A DNA stretch of 64,000 nt. It comes from Pinguiococcus pyrenoidosus. Lineage: Eukaryota; Sar; Pinguiophyceae; Pinguiochrysidales; Pinguiochrysidaceae. Below are positions 55,391 through 64,000 of the stretch, piece after piece. The notes under the pieces were generated by a model. The model searched no databases and had not been told where the DNA came from. It worked only from the letters and a program-made list of their open reading frames with translations. The stretch's first letter is position 1. Each line of letters starts with the position of its first letter. The translations under genes and the position numbers were made by a program. Where the stretch lies: assembly GCA_019677205.1 (NCBI GenBank), contig JAAMXY010000040.1, forward strand, positions 310,001-374,000, written 5' to 3'.

Positions 55391-55675
55391 AAGAAGGAGA
55401 GCAAGAAGGAGGAGAGCAAGACGGAGGAGAAGAAGGAGGAGAAGAAGGAGAGCAAGACGGAGGAGAAGAAGGAGGAGGAGGAGAAGAAGAAGAAGGATAA
55501 GGAGAAGATGAGGTGCACAACCTGTCATTTTTGTCTTCTCCGAGGGATTCCCAGCTCGCCCAGCTTTTCCAGCTCCGCCAGCTCTGCCAAACCTTCCAAC
55601 TCTTCCAACTCTTCCAACTCTTCCAACTCTTCCAACTCTTCCAACTCTTCCAACTCTTCCAACCCTTTAAACTCT
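55391..55675. repeat. Purine tract facing a (TTCCAACTC)n pyrimidine array
   Basis: From the SCO1 stop to about 55500 the plus strand is almost pure GA (GAAGGAGAGCAAGAAGGAGG-like). From about 55593 to 55662 a 9-bp TTCCAACTC unit repeats eight to nine times. The tail-to-tail gap thus gives both facing genes a purine-rich 3' UTR. Confidence 0.9.
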
Positions 55676-57118
55676 TTAGAAGTACTGGGCCTTCAACTTG
55701 TACACCTGCCCCTTGGTGGGATGATGCATCTTATCTGTTACCTCCCTGACGTAGGTGCGGATCTTCTTCGCTATGAACTTGGCCTTGCCCTTGTCTCCCT
55801 GCTGCAAGGCGGCCTCCATCTCTGCCTCGAACGGCATGAGATACTCTTCCTTCGTCACTCCGGAGTGGTACTGCCCATACTCGCGCAGGGCATTGATGAC
55901 CGAGTCCTTCGAGATCTCCCGGAAGCCGGTGAGGGGGTCTACTCTATATGGCGAGCCATCCTTCGGCTCTTCGACGCGGCTTCGCTTGCTATTCTTCTCT
56001 TCCTCGGCGCCCGGAGTTTCTTCTGCGGGCCGTTTCCGCGGATTCGCTGCCTTCGCGGCCTTCGGCGTCGCGGCTTCCTCTGCTACGGCTCCTTCTGGCG
56101 CCACTTCTAGTAGCTGCTCTTCGTCGTCGTCGCCCTGCGCTTCCTCTTCCTCGTCTTCTTCGGACTGGCCCACGAAGGGGTCGTCGTCTGGATCGACGGT
56201 CTCGTCGGCAAGGCCCTCTTCGTCGGCGTTCTCCACTTCATCGTCGGATCCCAGATACACCGGCTTGAAGTCGGTGCCGTCCTCGCCGTAGTCCCCTTCC
56301 TCGTCGCCGTCGTCGTCTAAGAAGTCCTTCATCTTCCGCCCCTGTGCCTCCCGATTCTCCAGCGCCAGGTCCACCTTGTCATGGCGCGCGCCTGCAGTCG
56401 GGTCCTTCCCGACCGTCTCGATCATCTTCCGCTCGCGGAGCAACTTGAACACGTCGCCTTGGTGGCGGTAGGAGATGTCGTTCGCGATGTTGTCCTCCAA
56501 GTCCTCCTCCTCCTCGTCTCCGAGGCTCTTCTTGAGGCGCTCGGCCAGGCGGCTCTTGCGCGCCATCTTCCTCTGCTTCTCCTGGATCAGCCGCTGCTTC
56601 TGCCGGTCCGCGATCTCCTCCAGGCTCTGCTGCAGCTCCTGCTGGCTGCGCTGCGCCCGGAAGATCAGCCAGTCCTGCAAGGGCAGCACGGTGATGCGGC
56701 CTTCGCTCTCCTCGCTGGAGGCGGAGTCGTCCAGCACTTTGGCCGGCTTCTGGATCTTGAACACGAAGAATTGGCCATTGAAGTGGCCTTGGGCCTTCGG
56801 TCGGCCCACGAACTGCCGGGCTTCGGGGCCCAGATGCGGCGCTTTGGCCACCGCTTCCGGCGTCTCTCGCACCAGCCACACTTCCTGCCTCCGGTACGAA
56901 GCCACCCCTCGCGCATGCCAGCGTGGCTTCTCCTCCAGCGCCTCTTCATCCTTGACTTCCTCTCGCATGAGGCGGATCTCCAGCGGTCTGCGCCAGGAGC
57001 GGAAGCGCGGATCTCTTTCGAACTCCGCGAGGATCACGCCGCCGCTGCGTTTGGCGCCCTCCTGCGTCTGCCCGCCCTCCCCGCGCTGCAAAGTGTAGCG
57101 AGCGAACTTACTGGTCAT
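55676..57118 (-). CDS. TFIIF alpha subunit (RAP74-like)
   Basis: General transcription factor that accompanies RNA polymerase II. Single exon. I chose the ATG at 57118 (MTSKFARYTL, 480 aa). An upstream in-frame ATG at 57217 would add a hydrophobic stretch out of place on a nuclear protein. The N-terminal dimerisation domain shows EVWLVRETPEAV, EARQFVGRPKAQGHFNGQFF, ITVLPLQDWLIFRAQRSQQE. A charged helix and long acidic region follow (DDDGDEEGDYGEDG, QSEEDEEEEAQGDDDEE). The C-terminal winged helix matches RAP74: SKDSVINALREYGQYHSGVT, KAKFIAKKIRTYVREVTDKM and HH. Identity rests on this layout more than on high identity. Confidence 0.82.
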   Translation of the reverse strand: MTSKFARYTLQRGEGGQTQEGAKRSGGVILAEFERDPRFRSWRRPLEIRLMREEVKDEEALEEKPRWHARGVASYRRQEVWLVRETPEAVAKAPHLGPEARQFVGRPKAQGHFNGQFFVFKIQKPAKVLDDSASSEESEGRITVLPLQDWLIFRAQRSQQELQQSLEEIADRQKQRLIQEKQRKMARKSRLAERLKKSLGDEEEEDLEDNIANDISYRHQGDVFKLLRERKMIETVGKDPTAGARHDKVDLALENREAQGRKMKDFLDDDGDEEGDYGEDGTDFKPVYLGSDDEVENADEEGLADETVDPDDDPFVGQSEEDEEEEAQGDDDEEQLLEVAPEGAVAEEAATPKAAKAANPRKRPAEETPGAEEEKNSKRSRVEEPKDGSPYRVDPLTGFREISKDSVINALREYGQYHSGVTKEEYLMPFEAEMEAALQQGDKGKAKFIAKKIRTYVREVTDKMHHPTKGQVYKLKAQYF

Positions 57119-57655
57119 GGCGCTGTCTGCCTTATACAACAGCAGGCGCGTTCGTCCAGCGAAAACGGAGCTCCAAAGCACAAAAAGGTACATTACGATT
57201 TTGAAAAGGGATCTCATGCATAAGATTATGAAACAATTTCAAGGATCAGGACAGGATTTTATTTTGGATTATTTCTAGTAAGCTATATCACAGTCAAATT
57301 GAAGTGAAAGAGCGCTAAGCATAGATGGGCATATGGTTGGGTGGACAGAGAGTGACAGATACGGGCCTGAAAGGATCATGTGATCATGTCCACAGACCAA
57401 CTATTTCATACCCATAAAGTGTGTTCACTTTTCCAGAAGAACGAGATTCTTTCAAAAATAATTATCAAAAATATCACAAATATTTTTCAAATACTTCATT
57501 ACATACATCTTTATAACACCAAATATAAAACTATGCCAAACGACAAGCAATTCAAGTACCGAACGGCAAGCCCACGTCCCCCTTCACCGCTTCCAGATCC
57601 TGCGGCGGACCCCTCGGGCGTGGAGAGGCCAAGTCGCTCTCAGTGCGCAGCCAGC
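57119..57655. promoter_or_regulatory. Head-to-head region TFIIF/CacyBP with AT-rich island
   Basis: About 57222-57540 is strongly AT-rich, the longest such patch here. An upstream in-frame ATG at 57533 would extend CacyBP by 41 residues without a match to the family. Confidence 0.6.
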
Positions 57656-58629
57656 ATGAACGACGCACTCGTGGTGAATCTGCGAGCAGATCTGCAGGAG
57701 GCTTCCGCGTTGCTGGAGCAGGCCAATCGGCCCAGAGTCAAGGCCCGGCTCAATGCCTTGGTGGCGGAGCTTCAGGAAGAGCTGGACTCCATCACCGCCG
57801 GCCAGGACATGCGTCCCGCCGCCGAAGCTCCGATGCAGCCGGCGGTAGTGGAGCAAAAGACGTCCGGCGGCGAAGTCCACAATTGGCAGCTGCTGGACTA
57901 CGGCTGGGACCAAGGTGCGGCTGTGGGACAGAGACACTTGGAGAGGAAGACCGCGGACGGCTTGTTGGAGCTCCTACTCCCCCAGCATGCGCATGCGAGC
58001 ATGCGGGGGCAGATCGACGTTGGCAACGTTCACACACTTAGGACTCGGCGGCACGAAACGATTGCAGGCCTTCTCACGCGTGTGTTTCTCGTCGGTCGTG
58101 GTCTTCTGGAATGTAGGCGAGTACAACACGCCCTGGGTCAGGATCTACGTGACTTTGGAGGGCGTCGGCCAGCACAAGGAAGGGGTCAACTGTGAGTTCA
58201 CTCGCGACTCCTTCGATCTGAAGATCCAGAACGTGGGTGGGACCAACTACCGCCTGTTCAAGGACAAGCTAGCCCACGAGATCGTCGTGGAGGAGTCCAA
58301 AGGTACCGCCACTCCCGCCGCGCCGTACGGCGCCGCTGAACGGTTTCCTGACGCCAGCATTGTCCCTTGCCGCAGTGGTGGTGAAGAGAGATCGTCTTGT
58401 GGTCAAGCTGCGCAAGAAGCCGACGACCTACGGAGGCTTCGACCACTGGTCCGAGCTGGTCGCGAAGCGCAGCAAGAAGACCATGGACAAGGATCCCAGC
58501 ACGGGCATCATGGATCTGATGCGAGACATGTACAACGACGGCGACGACAACATGAAGAAGGTCATCGGGGAGGCGATGATGAAGGCGCAGTCCAACCCGG
58601 GCGACCGCGGACTTCCACAGGATCTCTGA
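57656..58629 (+). CDS. CacyBP/SIP-like CS-domain protein
   Basis: Calcyclin-binding protein links Siah1 and Skp1 in ubiquitination and binds S100 proteins in animals. Three exons, 57656-57914, 58117-58302 and 58376-58629, phases closing, 232 aa. N-terminal helices (LVVNLRADLQEASALLEQAN) resemble the Siah-interacting region. The CS (p23-like) domain reads LLDYGWDQ, then GEYNTPWVRIYVTLEGVGQH, CEFTRDSFDLKIQNVGGTNY. The SGS-like end has TGIMDLMRDMYNDGDDNMKK, matching the CacyBP C-terminus. Siah1 partnership in this organism is inference; the cullin at the window start belongs to the same general pathway. Confidence 0.9.
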
Positions 58630-58711
58630 GATTCGGTGGCGTAGCCATAGACCAGAAAGTTCGTCGGGTTTTGGTAGTTTGGCATTCACAGACATGCTTC
58701 GTGGCGGTGGG

Positions 58712-59346
58712 TTAGCCCCACTCTTCCCAACCTTCCAGATCCTCATCTTCTTCTTCCTCTTCTTCGTCTTCTCCGTTCTCTTGCTCCTCTGCTTCACCAG
58801 CCTTGCGGCTTTGCGCTTCGAGCTCCGCGACCCGTCGGACGAGAGAGGCGTTGCTCTGCCTCAGCTGTGCGATTTCTTCGTCTTTGGCAGCGATCTGCGC
58901 CTCCATTCGTCGGAGTCTCTCGCTCAGTTCCTCGATTCTCTTGACATCCTCTGCACGTCTCTCCGGCGCAGCGAGCTCCTGTTCCACTTGCGCGGCCTGC
59001 GCGGTCTCCACAACCTCTGCAGGCGCAAGGTCCTCTTCTTTCACTTGATCCTCCTCGTCTTCGTTGTCGTTGTCCCAGCCAAGCTCCACGGGATCTTCGT
59101 CTAGATCGAAAGCCAGTGGAACTTGACTGCTTGGCTGCTGCGGTGCCTGGGGTGGCTCTTGTTGCTCCTGTTGCTCCTTTTGCTGCTTCTCACCCTTCGA
59201 AAACACCTTGTCACTCGAGCTTAAGTCATTTCAGAATTCCCGCGAATGTGGCGCACCTGCGGGATCGCAGTGGATATCGCCTCTCGCGTGTCAGTCTGCA
59301 CCACGCTCACGAACTCCTTCAGGTCTCGAGACAACGCGCCCCACAT
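58712..59346 (-). CDS. Acidic coiled-coil protein, unknown
   Basis: Two exons, 59346-59257 and 59206-58712, across a 49-nt intron, 194 aa. The N-terminal exon WGALSRDLKEFVSVVQTDTR resembles the start of BSD-domain proteins, but no BSD core is seen. The middle is Gln/Pro-rich and acidic (AFDLDEDPVELGWDNDNEDE). A coiled coil runs from about residue 110 to 165 (RIEELSERLRRMEAQIAAKD). The end is Glu-rich with EGWEEWG. Function unknown. Its stop is 82 bp from the CacyBP stop. Confidence 0.72.
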
Positions 59347-59727
59347 CCTTGCGTCGTCTGCGCGGCGTTTTGGCGCCGGAAACTCGAGAAGAAGAAGGAG
59401 AACTCTGGGAGGGAAAAAGGAGAAACAATAGAAGTTATATTATTAAATATTCTACTATGTATTTTCAATATTTGAATATTTTTCGTTGGCTGTCGTTGGG
59501 ATCATGATTCGAGAGATCATAAGAACAGCTCCTCGACGCGACGGAGTTTTTCGAAGTTCCGCGGGACAAGAGCCACAGTTTAAGTCGCACCGAGCGGCAG
59601 AGGAGCCGAAGCTGTGACTCATCCGGTCCTTCTCAATCGTCCATCTCCATCCATGAGCTCGAAGAGGATAGAGTGGCGTCTCATTGCGTGGTAGAGAAGC
59701 GGGACGCGGCGCCGAATCCATTGCAAC
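59347..59727. promoter_or_regulatory. Head-to-head region with AT-rich patch
   Basis: GTTTTGGCGCCGGAAAC at about 59367-59383 (E2F-like) and an AT-rich patch at about 59428-59482. Confidence 0.55.
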
Positions 59728-60195
59728 ATGAGCGCACTCGTCGACAAAGCGCATCTGAAGACCAAATCAGAGACAGTGTCGTGCATGAAGCGTTCTGATC
59801 ATCCGTTGCTGGCAAGCAAGCATCCTCTACGGCCGTCGAGTGAGCGTCTGCAAGCTGCAGAACGGCGCCGAGCCAAGCTCCAGTTCGAGCGCTGCTGTCA
59901 CGCCGAAGACGCTGCGCAGCAGACTGACAAGAAGCTAAAGGCCGCGAAGAAGAGCCGTGCGACGAATGAAGCGTCGCTTAAGCATCGCATCTCAAAGAGT
60001 AGAGAAGCTTCCACGGAGTCAGCTCGCAGACGACGACTCCGCCGGAACGTGGAAGAGGCTGAGACGCGAGTTCGGGCGCTGAAGCGCATCTTGAAGCAAC
60101 AGCAGCAGGCAGCGGCCCGTCGGACGTGGAGCATCTACCGAGCAAGACTGAGAGCGCAAGGATACGTAGAGGAAGGACGGAGCCCGTATTTCTGA
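59728..60195 (+). CDS. Small basic helical protein, unknown
   Basis: Single exon, 155 aa from the ATG at 59728. Highly charged: ERLQAAERRRAKLQFERC, TDKKLKAAKKSRATNEASLK and RRRRLRRNVEEAETRVRALK predict a long helix or coiled coil. The end is YRARLRAQGYVEEGRSPYF. No family recognised. It fits the alternating strand pattern and its frame is clean. Confidence 0.65.
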   Translation: MSALVDKAHLKTKSETVSCMKRSDHPLLASKHPLRPSSERLQAAERRRAKLQFERCCHAEDAAQQTDKKLKAAKKSRATNEASLKHRISKSREASTESARRRRLRRNVEEAETRVRALKRILKQQQQAAARRTWSIYRARLRAQGYVEEGRSPYF

Positions 60196-60262
60196 TGTGC
60201 TGTAGACGTCTGGGCGCCAAAAGGAACCCGTTCAGCAAAGTTCTGAGTCTCGCGCTGTTGCA

Positions 60263-60352
60263 CTCTCTCGCTCTCTCCGTCTCGCTCTCTCCGTCTCGCG
60301 CTCTCTCCGTCTCGCGCTCTCTCCGTCTCGCGCTCTCTCCGTCTCGCGCTCT
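60263..60352. repeat. 16-bp tandem repeat (CTCTCTCCGTCTCGCG)n
   Basis: About five copies lie in the tail-to-tail gap just before the 3' end of the next minus-strand gene. Confidence 0.93.
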
Positions 60353-60384
60353 CGCTTTCTCCCTCACATTGATGGACCCGTCGA

Positions 60385-61309
60385 CTACTCCACCTCCGCC
60401 ATCGCGGCAGAATCTTCCTGGCCGACTTGCTCTTCGCAATCTGTCTCATACGGGTCGATAGTGACGCTGATGTTGTAGCTGTCTTTCAAGACTTGCTTCA
60501 GGTGACGGAGCTGGCCGTAGTATTTCCGCTTCAGCTCCGTCGCTCTCGCTTTCTCCGCTGCTGTGCTCTCTGCGTGATGTTGAGTGGCAGCGAGCTCCTT
60601 GTGCAGATCTGCCACTTCCTGCGCGTGGGCAGCATCTCTCGAGGTCTCTCTCTCACTGCGCTCCTCCTCCGGAAGGAACGCGTCGAAGTCGATCTCCACA
60701 TCTCGCGGCTTCAGAAGCTGCGAGTCAAAGTCGTACACCTGCAAGAAGAAGTGGTGTGTGCGCTCTGCTGCGCTGGACATGTCATCCAAGTTCTTCTGGA
60801 GCTTCTCTTGGTACGCGCGACGCGCGTCGCTGAGCTGGGTCTTCATCTTCTCGAAGTTCTCTTCGTAAGTCTGAAGGCGCGTCCGATTGCTCTGGATCTC
60901 GGACTGCATGCTCTGCACTTCCTGGCTCGCGATCTCCAGCTGCGTGTTGGCCGTGCTCAGCTGCTTTTCTTTCTACGCCACAGCACAGGAGCATGAGACA
61001 GGATCGGCTGCGCAAAGCATGCTGCACAACAACAGCAATAGCCACCTGCGTCTAAAGGATCCTCACCTCCAAGATCACGGCGGAGAGATCGTTGAATCGG
61101 TTTTGAAGCTTCTGCAAGTTGTTGTCCGCTTCGTCGCGCCGATATTTCTCAAGTCGGACTGCCTGCGCGAGCTCCGCATTCTCTTTCTGAATGCGGCTGA
61201 ACTCGTCGAGGATGTCGGAGAATCCACTCTCTCCTCCTTCCGTCGGCGCATCTCGCACGCGTTTCTGAGGCTGCGCCCTCGAGGCTTGGAACGGAAAGCC
61301 GGAATGCAT
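60385..61309 (-). CDS. Coiled-coil protein, unknown
   Basis: Two exons, 61309-61067 and 60972-60385, phase 0, 276 aa. The first exon has GFSDILDEFSRIQKENAELA and RRDEADNNLQKLQNRFNDLS. The second begins KEKQLSTANTQLEIASQEVQ and continues helical to KRKYYGQLRHLKQVLKDSYN, with a short non-helical loop (HHFFLQVYDFDSQLLKPRD). It looks like a structural or microtubule-associated coiled coil, but no family is recognised. TTGGCGGGAAA occurs about 145 bp upstream at 61453-61463. Confidence 0.75.
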
Positions 61310-62338
61310 GTGAATCCAAGGCTACCGCTAGCAAACGCTCTGTAGCTGGTAGGAAGTGAGCAGCGAGACGACAGAGCTGCGGTGGGTGCGGTTCGTGCAA
61401 GTATCGGAGGCGTTGGTCTTTGATGCTTGAGCTTTGATCGTTAAACTCCGTGTTGGCGGGAAACAAATCGGATCTTTCGGATCTTCTTTCAACGGAAACG
61501 ACCGTTCCAATCAATGTCCAGACGTTCTTAAAATTGAATGACTATCTATATTTTATATAACAATTATTGAAATTAGTGACAACGGACCTTTCCAGTTTTT
61601 TTTTCCATTTCAAGCGCTCCGGCAGCTAAGCTTCGACTTCACTTGGCTGCACCGCAACAAGTCTGAGCTGATCAGCGCTCAAAAGCCGAAGGTGCAAAAT
61701 CTCTTGACACGGATGCGAAGCCATCCAGATGTAGCAGAAAAAAGCAGAACCGTGCTTTTCTGAACCAAAACAACAGAAGTCTTTACATATATGCTGCGGA
61801 ATTCAATACTCTACGCCGACACCAAATCAGACGAGTCTTTGGCCCAGGCAGGGCAGCAAGCCCGACATCCCAAATGTGTGCTAGGCAGCACATTGACTCT
61901 CTACGGTTCTCCTGCAGAGACGCACCCTCGCGCAGTCTTGGCTTCAAGAAGCAACGCCGCAGCTTCCATACACCTCCTGCGCCCTGCGTTCGAGCGTCAC
62001 ATCCGTCCTCCTTCCTTCATACAGAATGCAGCGAAAAATGCGCCAAAAAAAAGTATGCTCATCGAGCCATAGAGAACGCCAGGCTCCCGTTGGAGCTCTG
62101 GCTATCGCTTGTCAAAACCCAGCGCAGTGGATAGTGCGGATGCCTTCTGGCGTAGGTGGATCCCAAAGTTCCAACTTGATCATACCGTTCTGTCTAGGGA
62201 AGCCATCCGCTCTTGACGCTCTCATCTTACTGGTAGCGCCGGTCCATGCTACTCTGGGTTGTTTCACTTCTCTTTTAGGTCGTCCACCGCCAACTCCGAG
62301 AAAGCCAGAAGCACGCCCCGTCGATCTCCGTGTTCAAG
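61310..62338. other. Intergenic, AT-rich patch, no gene recognised
   Basis: About 1 kb between two minus-strand genes. AT-rich at about 61525-61610. Short open frames show no domain. This gap ends the alternating strand series. Confidence 0.45.
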
Positions 62339-63124
62339 CTAGTTGCGGAGGGAGGCAATGCGCGCCTGTAGATGGCCCACCACGAGGTCAAGCGCCGGCT
62401 CATTGACGCCGTTGGGAATGAGCATGTCCGCAAATGCTTTGCTGGGCTCTACGAACATGTCGTGCATGGGCCGGACCGTTTTCTGGTACTGCTCGATGAC
62501 ACCGTCCATGTCGCGGCCTCTCTCCTCGACGTCCCTCCTCAGCCGCCGGATGAAGCGGATGTCCGCCGCCGTATCCACGAAGATGCGAAGATCCAGCAGC
62601 TCGCGGAGCCTGGGATCCGTGAAGAGCAGGATGCCCTCCACGACCACCACGGGCTTCGCCGCGCAGCGGATCCAATCGAGCGTGCGGGTGTGCGTGGTGA
62701 AGTCGTACGTGGGCACCGCCACGGCTTGGCCGGAGCGCAGCTCCACGAGATGCTGCACCAGCAGGTCTGTCTCCAGCGAGTCCGGGTGGTCAAAGTTCTG
62801 GTTGCTGCGCTCCGCCATCGGCAAGGCGCTCAGGTCCTTGTAGTAGGAGTCGTGCGCGATGTGCAGCACCGTCTGGGGGCCCAAGCGCGACACGATGGCC
62901 TCTGCGAGGGTGGTCTTGCCACTGCCGGTGCCCCCGGCAATGCCCACAATGAATGGCCGTTGGGAGCAGTCGTCCAGCAGCTGCACGCCGGCCCAGCTGC
63001 GGTGGCGTAACAGCTCTTCCACCTGGACTTTCGGACCCGCAGGGGCCTGCTTCGCCACCGTAGAGCCATAGCAAGGCGCCGCTAGCGCCAGCACTAGCAA
63101 AATGCGCAGGACCGTAACCATCAT
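62339..63124 (-). CDS. Uridine/cytidine kinase with signal peptide
   Basis: Phosphorylates uridine or cytidine in pyrimidine salvage. Single exon, 261 aa. P-loop FIVGIAGGTGSGKTTLAEAI, HDSYYKDL, NFDHPDSLETDLLVQHLVEL, PTYDFTTHTRT and VEGILLFTDPRLRELLDLRI are the uridine kinase signatures, followed by FIRRLRRD (lid) and the family C-terminus. The first 22 residues (MMVTVLRILLVLALAAPCYG) are a predicted signal peptide, unusual for a cytosolic salvage enzyme. No Phe at the cleavage site is seen, so whether it goes to the plastid, the periplastid space or the secretory path is open. Confidence 0.94.
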   Translation of the reverse strand: MMVTVLRILLVLALAAPCYGSTVAKQAPAGPKVQVEELLRHRSWAGVQLLDDCSQRPFIVGIAGGTGSGKTTLAEAIVSRLGPQTVLHIAHDSYYKDLSALPMAERSNQNFDHPDSLETDLLVQHLVELRSGQAVAVPTYDFTTHTRTLDWIRCAAKPVVVVEGILLFTDPRLRELLDLRIFVDTAADIRFIRRLRRDVEERGRDMDGVIEQYQKTVRPMHDMFVEPSKAFADMLIPNGVNEPALDLVVGHLQARIASLRN

Positions 63125-64000
63125 CTTTTGGAATCAGATGCGCTTATCGGCCAATATCCCGTAAGCAGCAGAGGCGTTCTGCGGACCAGGCTGACTCTCT
63201 CTCGCCAAACAACGGCGGCCACTGCGCGCTCTGGGATTGGCTGGATCGTTTCGAAAACACATGTTCATCGGAGCAGCCAATCCCTGGGCGGCATCCGCAG
63301 CTTTGTCATATTCATGCGGGCGTATTTCATGATCTGGCCAATCGTGGAGCGCGATATTGACGTAGTTCCAACGTGAGCCAATCGCCGTCCATGTTCTTCC
63401 TTGCCCGCTTCAAGTTCTGGGAGCTGTGGTCCGGGATGGTCCGGACCGCCTCATCCCTCCTGTACAGTATTCATTTTCCTAAAATATTTAATATTTCATA
63501 ATAACCGAAATTTGCCTTTTGGCAATGAGAATTGAAAGAATTGCGTCTTTTGACAGAATCGCTGCGCCGCAAGATCCGTAGGTACGTTGCGGACGGATCT
63601 TTTCTCCACTTTTCGAGCCGTCAGTCTTTACAAGCATGTCGCTAACGGGCACGCAAGAAGAAAGACACGGGGGTTTCCTGCGCGCACCTCCACTTCCTCA
63701 GCTATGAACTACTCCACCTTCCGTGATGTTTAAATGCACAAGACGCGCTAGCGCAGCTGTTCTTATGCTCGCTTGCGTCTCCTTTGCTGTTTTTCCTGCG
63801 TGCTTCGCCAAAACTTGGGCCATTGTTGCAAGCACGAGCAAGTACTGGCTGAACTATCGACATCAAGCGAACGCGCTCGCGATGTACAGCGTTCTTCGGC
63901 GCTTTGGACTTCCGGATTCCCGAATTGTACGTTTCTCTCTCTCTCTACCTCTCTTTCCAAATGAATGCCTTGATTTTAGTTGCCCTCTCAAAAGTCTAAG
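63125..64000. promoter_or_regulatory. Upstream of uridine kinase: five CCAAT boxes
   Basis: CCAAT at 63151-63155, 63277-63281, 63338-63342 and 63378-63382 plus ATTGG at 63236-63240. An AT-rich patch lies at about 63470-63512. No gene was recognised to the end of the window. Confidence 0.5.

Noticed and set aside
55189-55500. Glu/Gly-rich frame overlapping the SCO1 end
   Set aside because: Produced by the GA-rich 3' tract in an alternative frame; no start or domain support.
57119-57217. Upstream ATG giving TFIIF alpha a hydrophobic leader
   Set aside because: A nuclear factor should not carry a membrane leader, and the next ATG gives a family-like start.
1-64000. Bacterial or organelle DNA
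   Set aside because: Spliceosomal introns, nuclear gene content and bipartite targeting signals show nuclear DNA. No operons or Shine-Dalgarno pattern were seen.

Overview
The window is nuclear DNA from a photosynthetic eukaryote whose plastid is probably a secondary one of red-algal origin. Genes are split by short GT-AG introns, mostly about 45-100 nt. The proteins are eukaryotic core machinery: cullin, exportin-1, GATOR1 NPRL3, separase, TFIIF, SAGA SGF29, PEX11 and 40S uS10. A nuclear psbU gene is present, and PsbU occurs in cyanobacteria and the red plastid lineage but not in green algae or plants. PsbU, a DnaJ and a tRNA adenosine deaminase each begin with a signal peptide followed by a transit-like stretch with Phe at or next to the predicted cleavage point. 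That is the bipartite presequence of plastids wrapped in extra membranes (stramenopiles, haptophytes, cryptophytes). I cannot assign the lineage further.

Layout. 1-2060: cullin (cut by the window edge). 3416-7668: an MSH1-type MutS with an N-terminal AP2 domain and a C-terminal GIY-YIG nuclease domain. 8254-9648: UNC119. 10294-11070: a SelM/Sep15-type selenoprotein with an in-frame UGA and a candidate SECIS. 11633-13858: NPRL3. 14023-14892: plastid TadA. 15550-17970: 7TM-RGS protein. 18925-20742: plastid DnaJ. 21407-23968: OSCA/TMEM63-like channel. 24916-25999: PHO80-type cyclin. 28304-31775: exportin-1. 31964-32692: unknown protein. 33669-34338: PsbU. 34920-35405: uS10. 36153-37584: three-RRM protein. 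38286-38622: tiny membrane protein. 39708-43718: MAP2K-like kinase. 43737-46574: separase. 47065-48235: PEX11. 48463-50158: Obg GTPase. 50537-53119: poly(A) polymerase. 53357-54166: ING-SGF29 fusion. 54488-55390: SCO1. 55676-57118: TFIIF alpha. 57656-58629: CacyBP/SIP. 58712-61309: three coiled-coil or unknown proteins. 62339-63124: uridine kinase.

Architecture. From the DnaJ gene to 61.3 kb, 21 consecutive genes alternate strand without exception. Stop codons of facing genes can be as close as 18 bp. Head-to-head gaps carry AT-rich patches, CCAAT boxes and E2F-like GGCGGGAAA/GGCGCC motifs; tail-to-tail gaps often carry simple repeats.

Most interesting points: the AP2-MutS-GIY-YIG protein, which looks organelle-targeted and predicts an organelle DNA-maintenance factor with an extra DNA-binding module; the UGA-decoding selenoprotein, easily mis-annotated as non-coding; the ING-SGF29 chromatin-reader fusion; and the strict strand alternation. 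Exon borders were read by eye from reading-frame continuity, splice consensus and family alignment. Most phases close exactly, but none was tested against transcripts.
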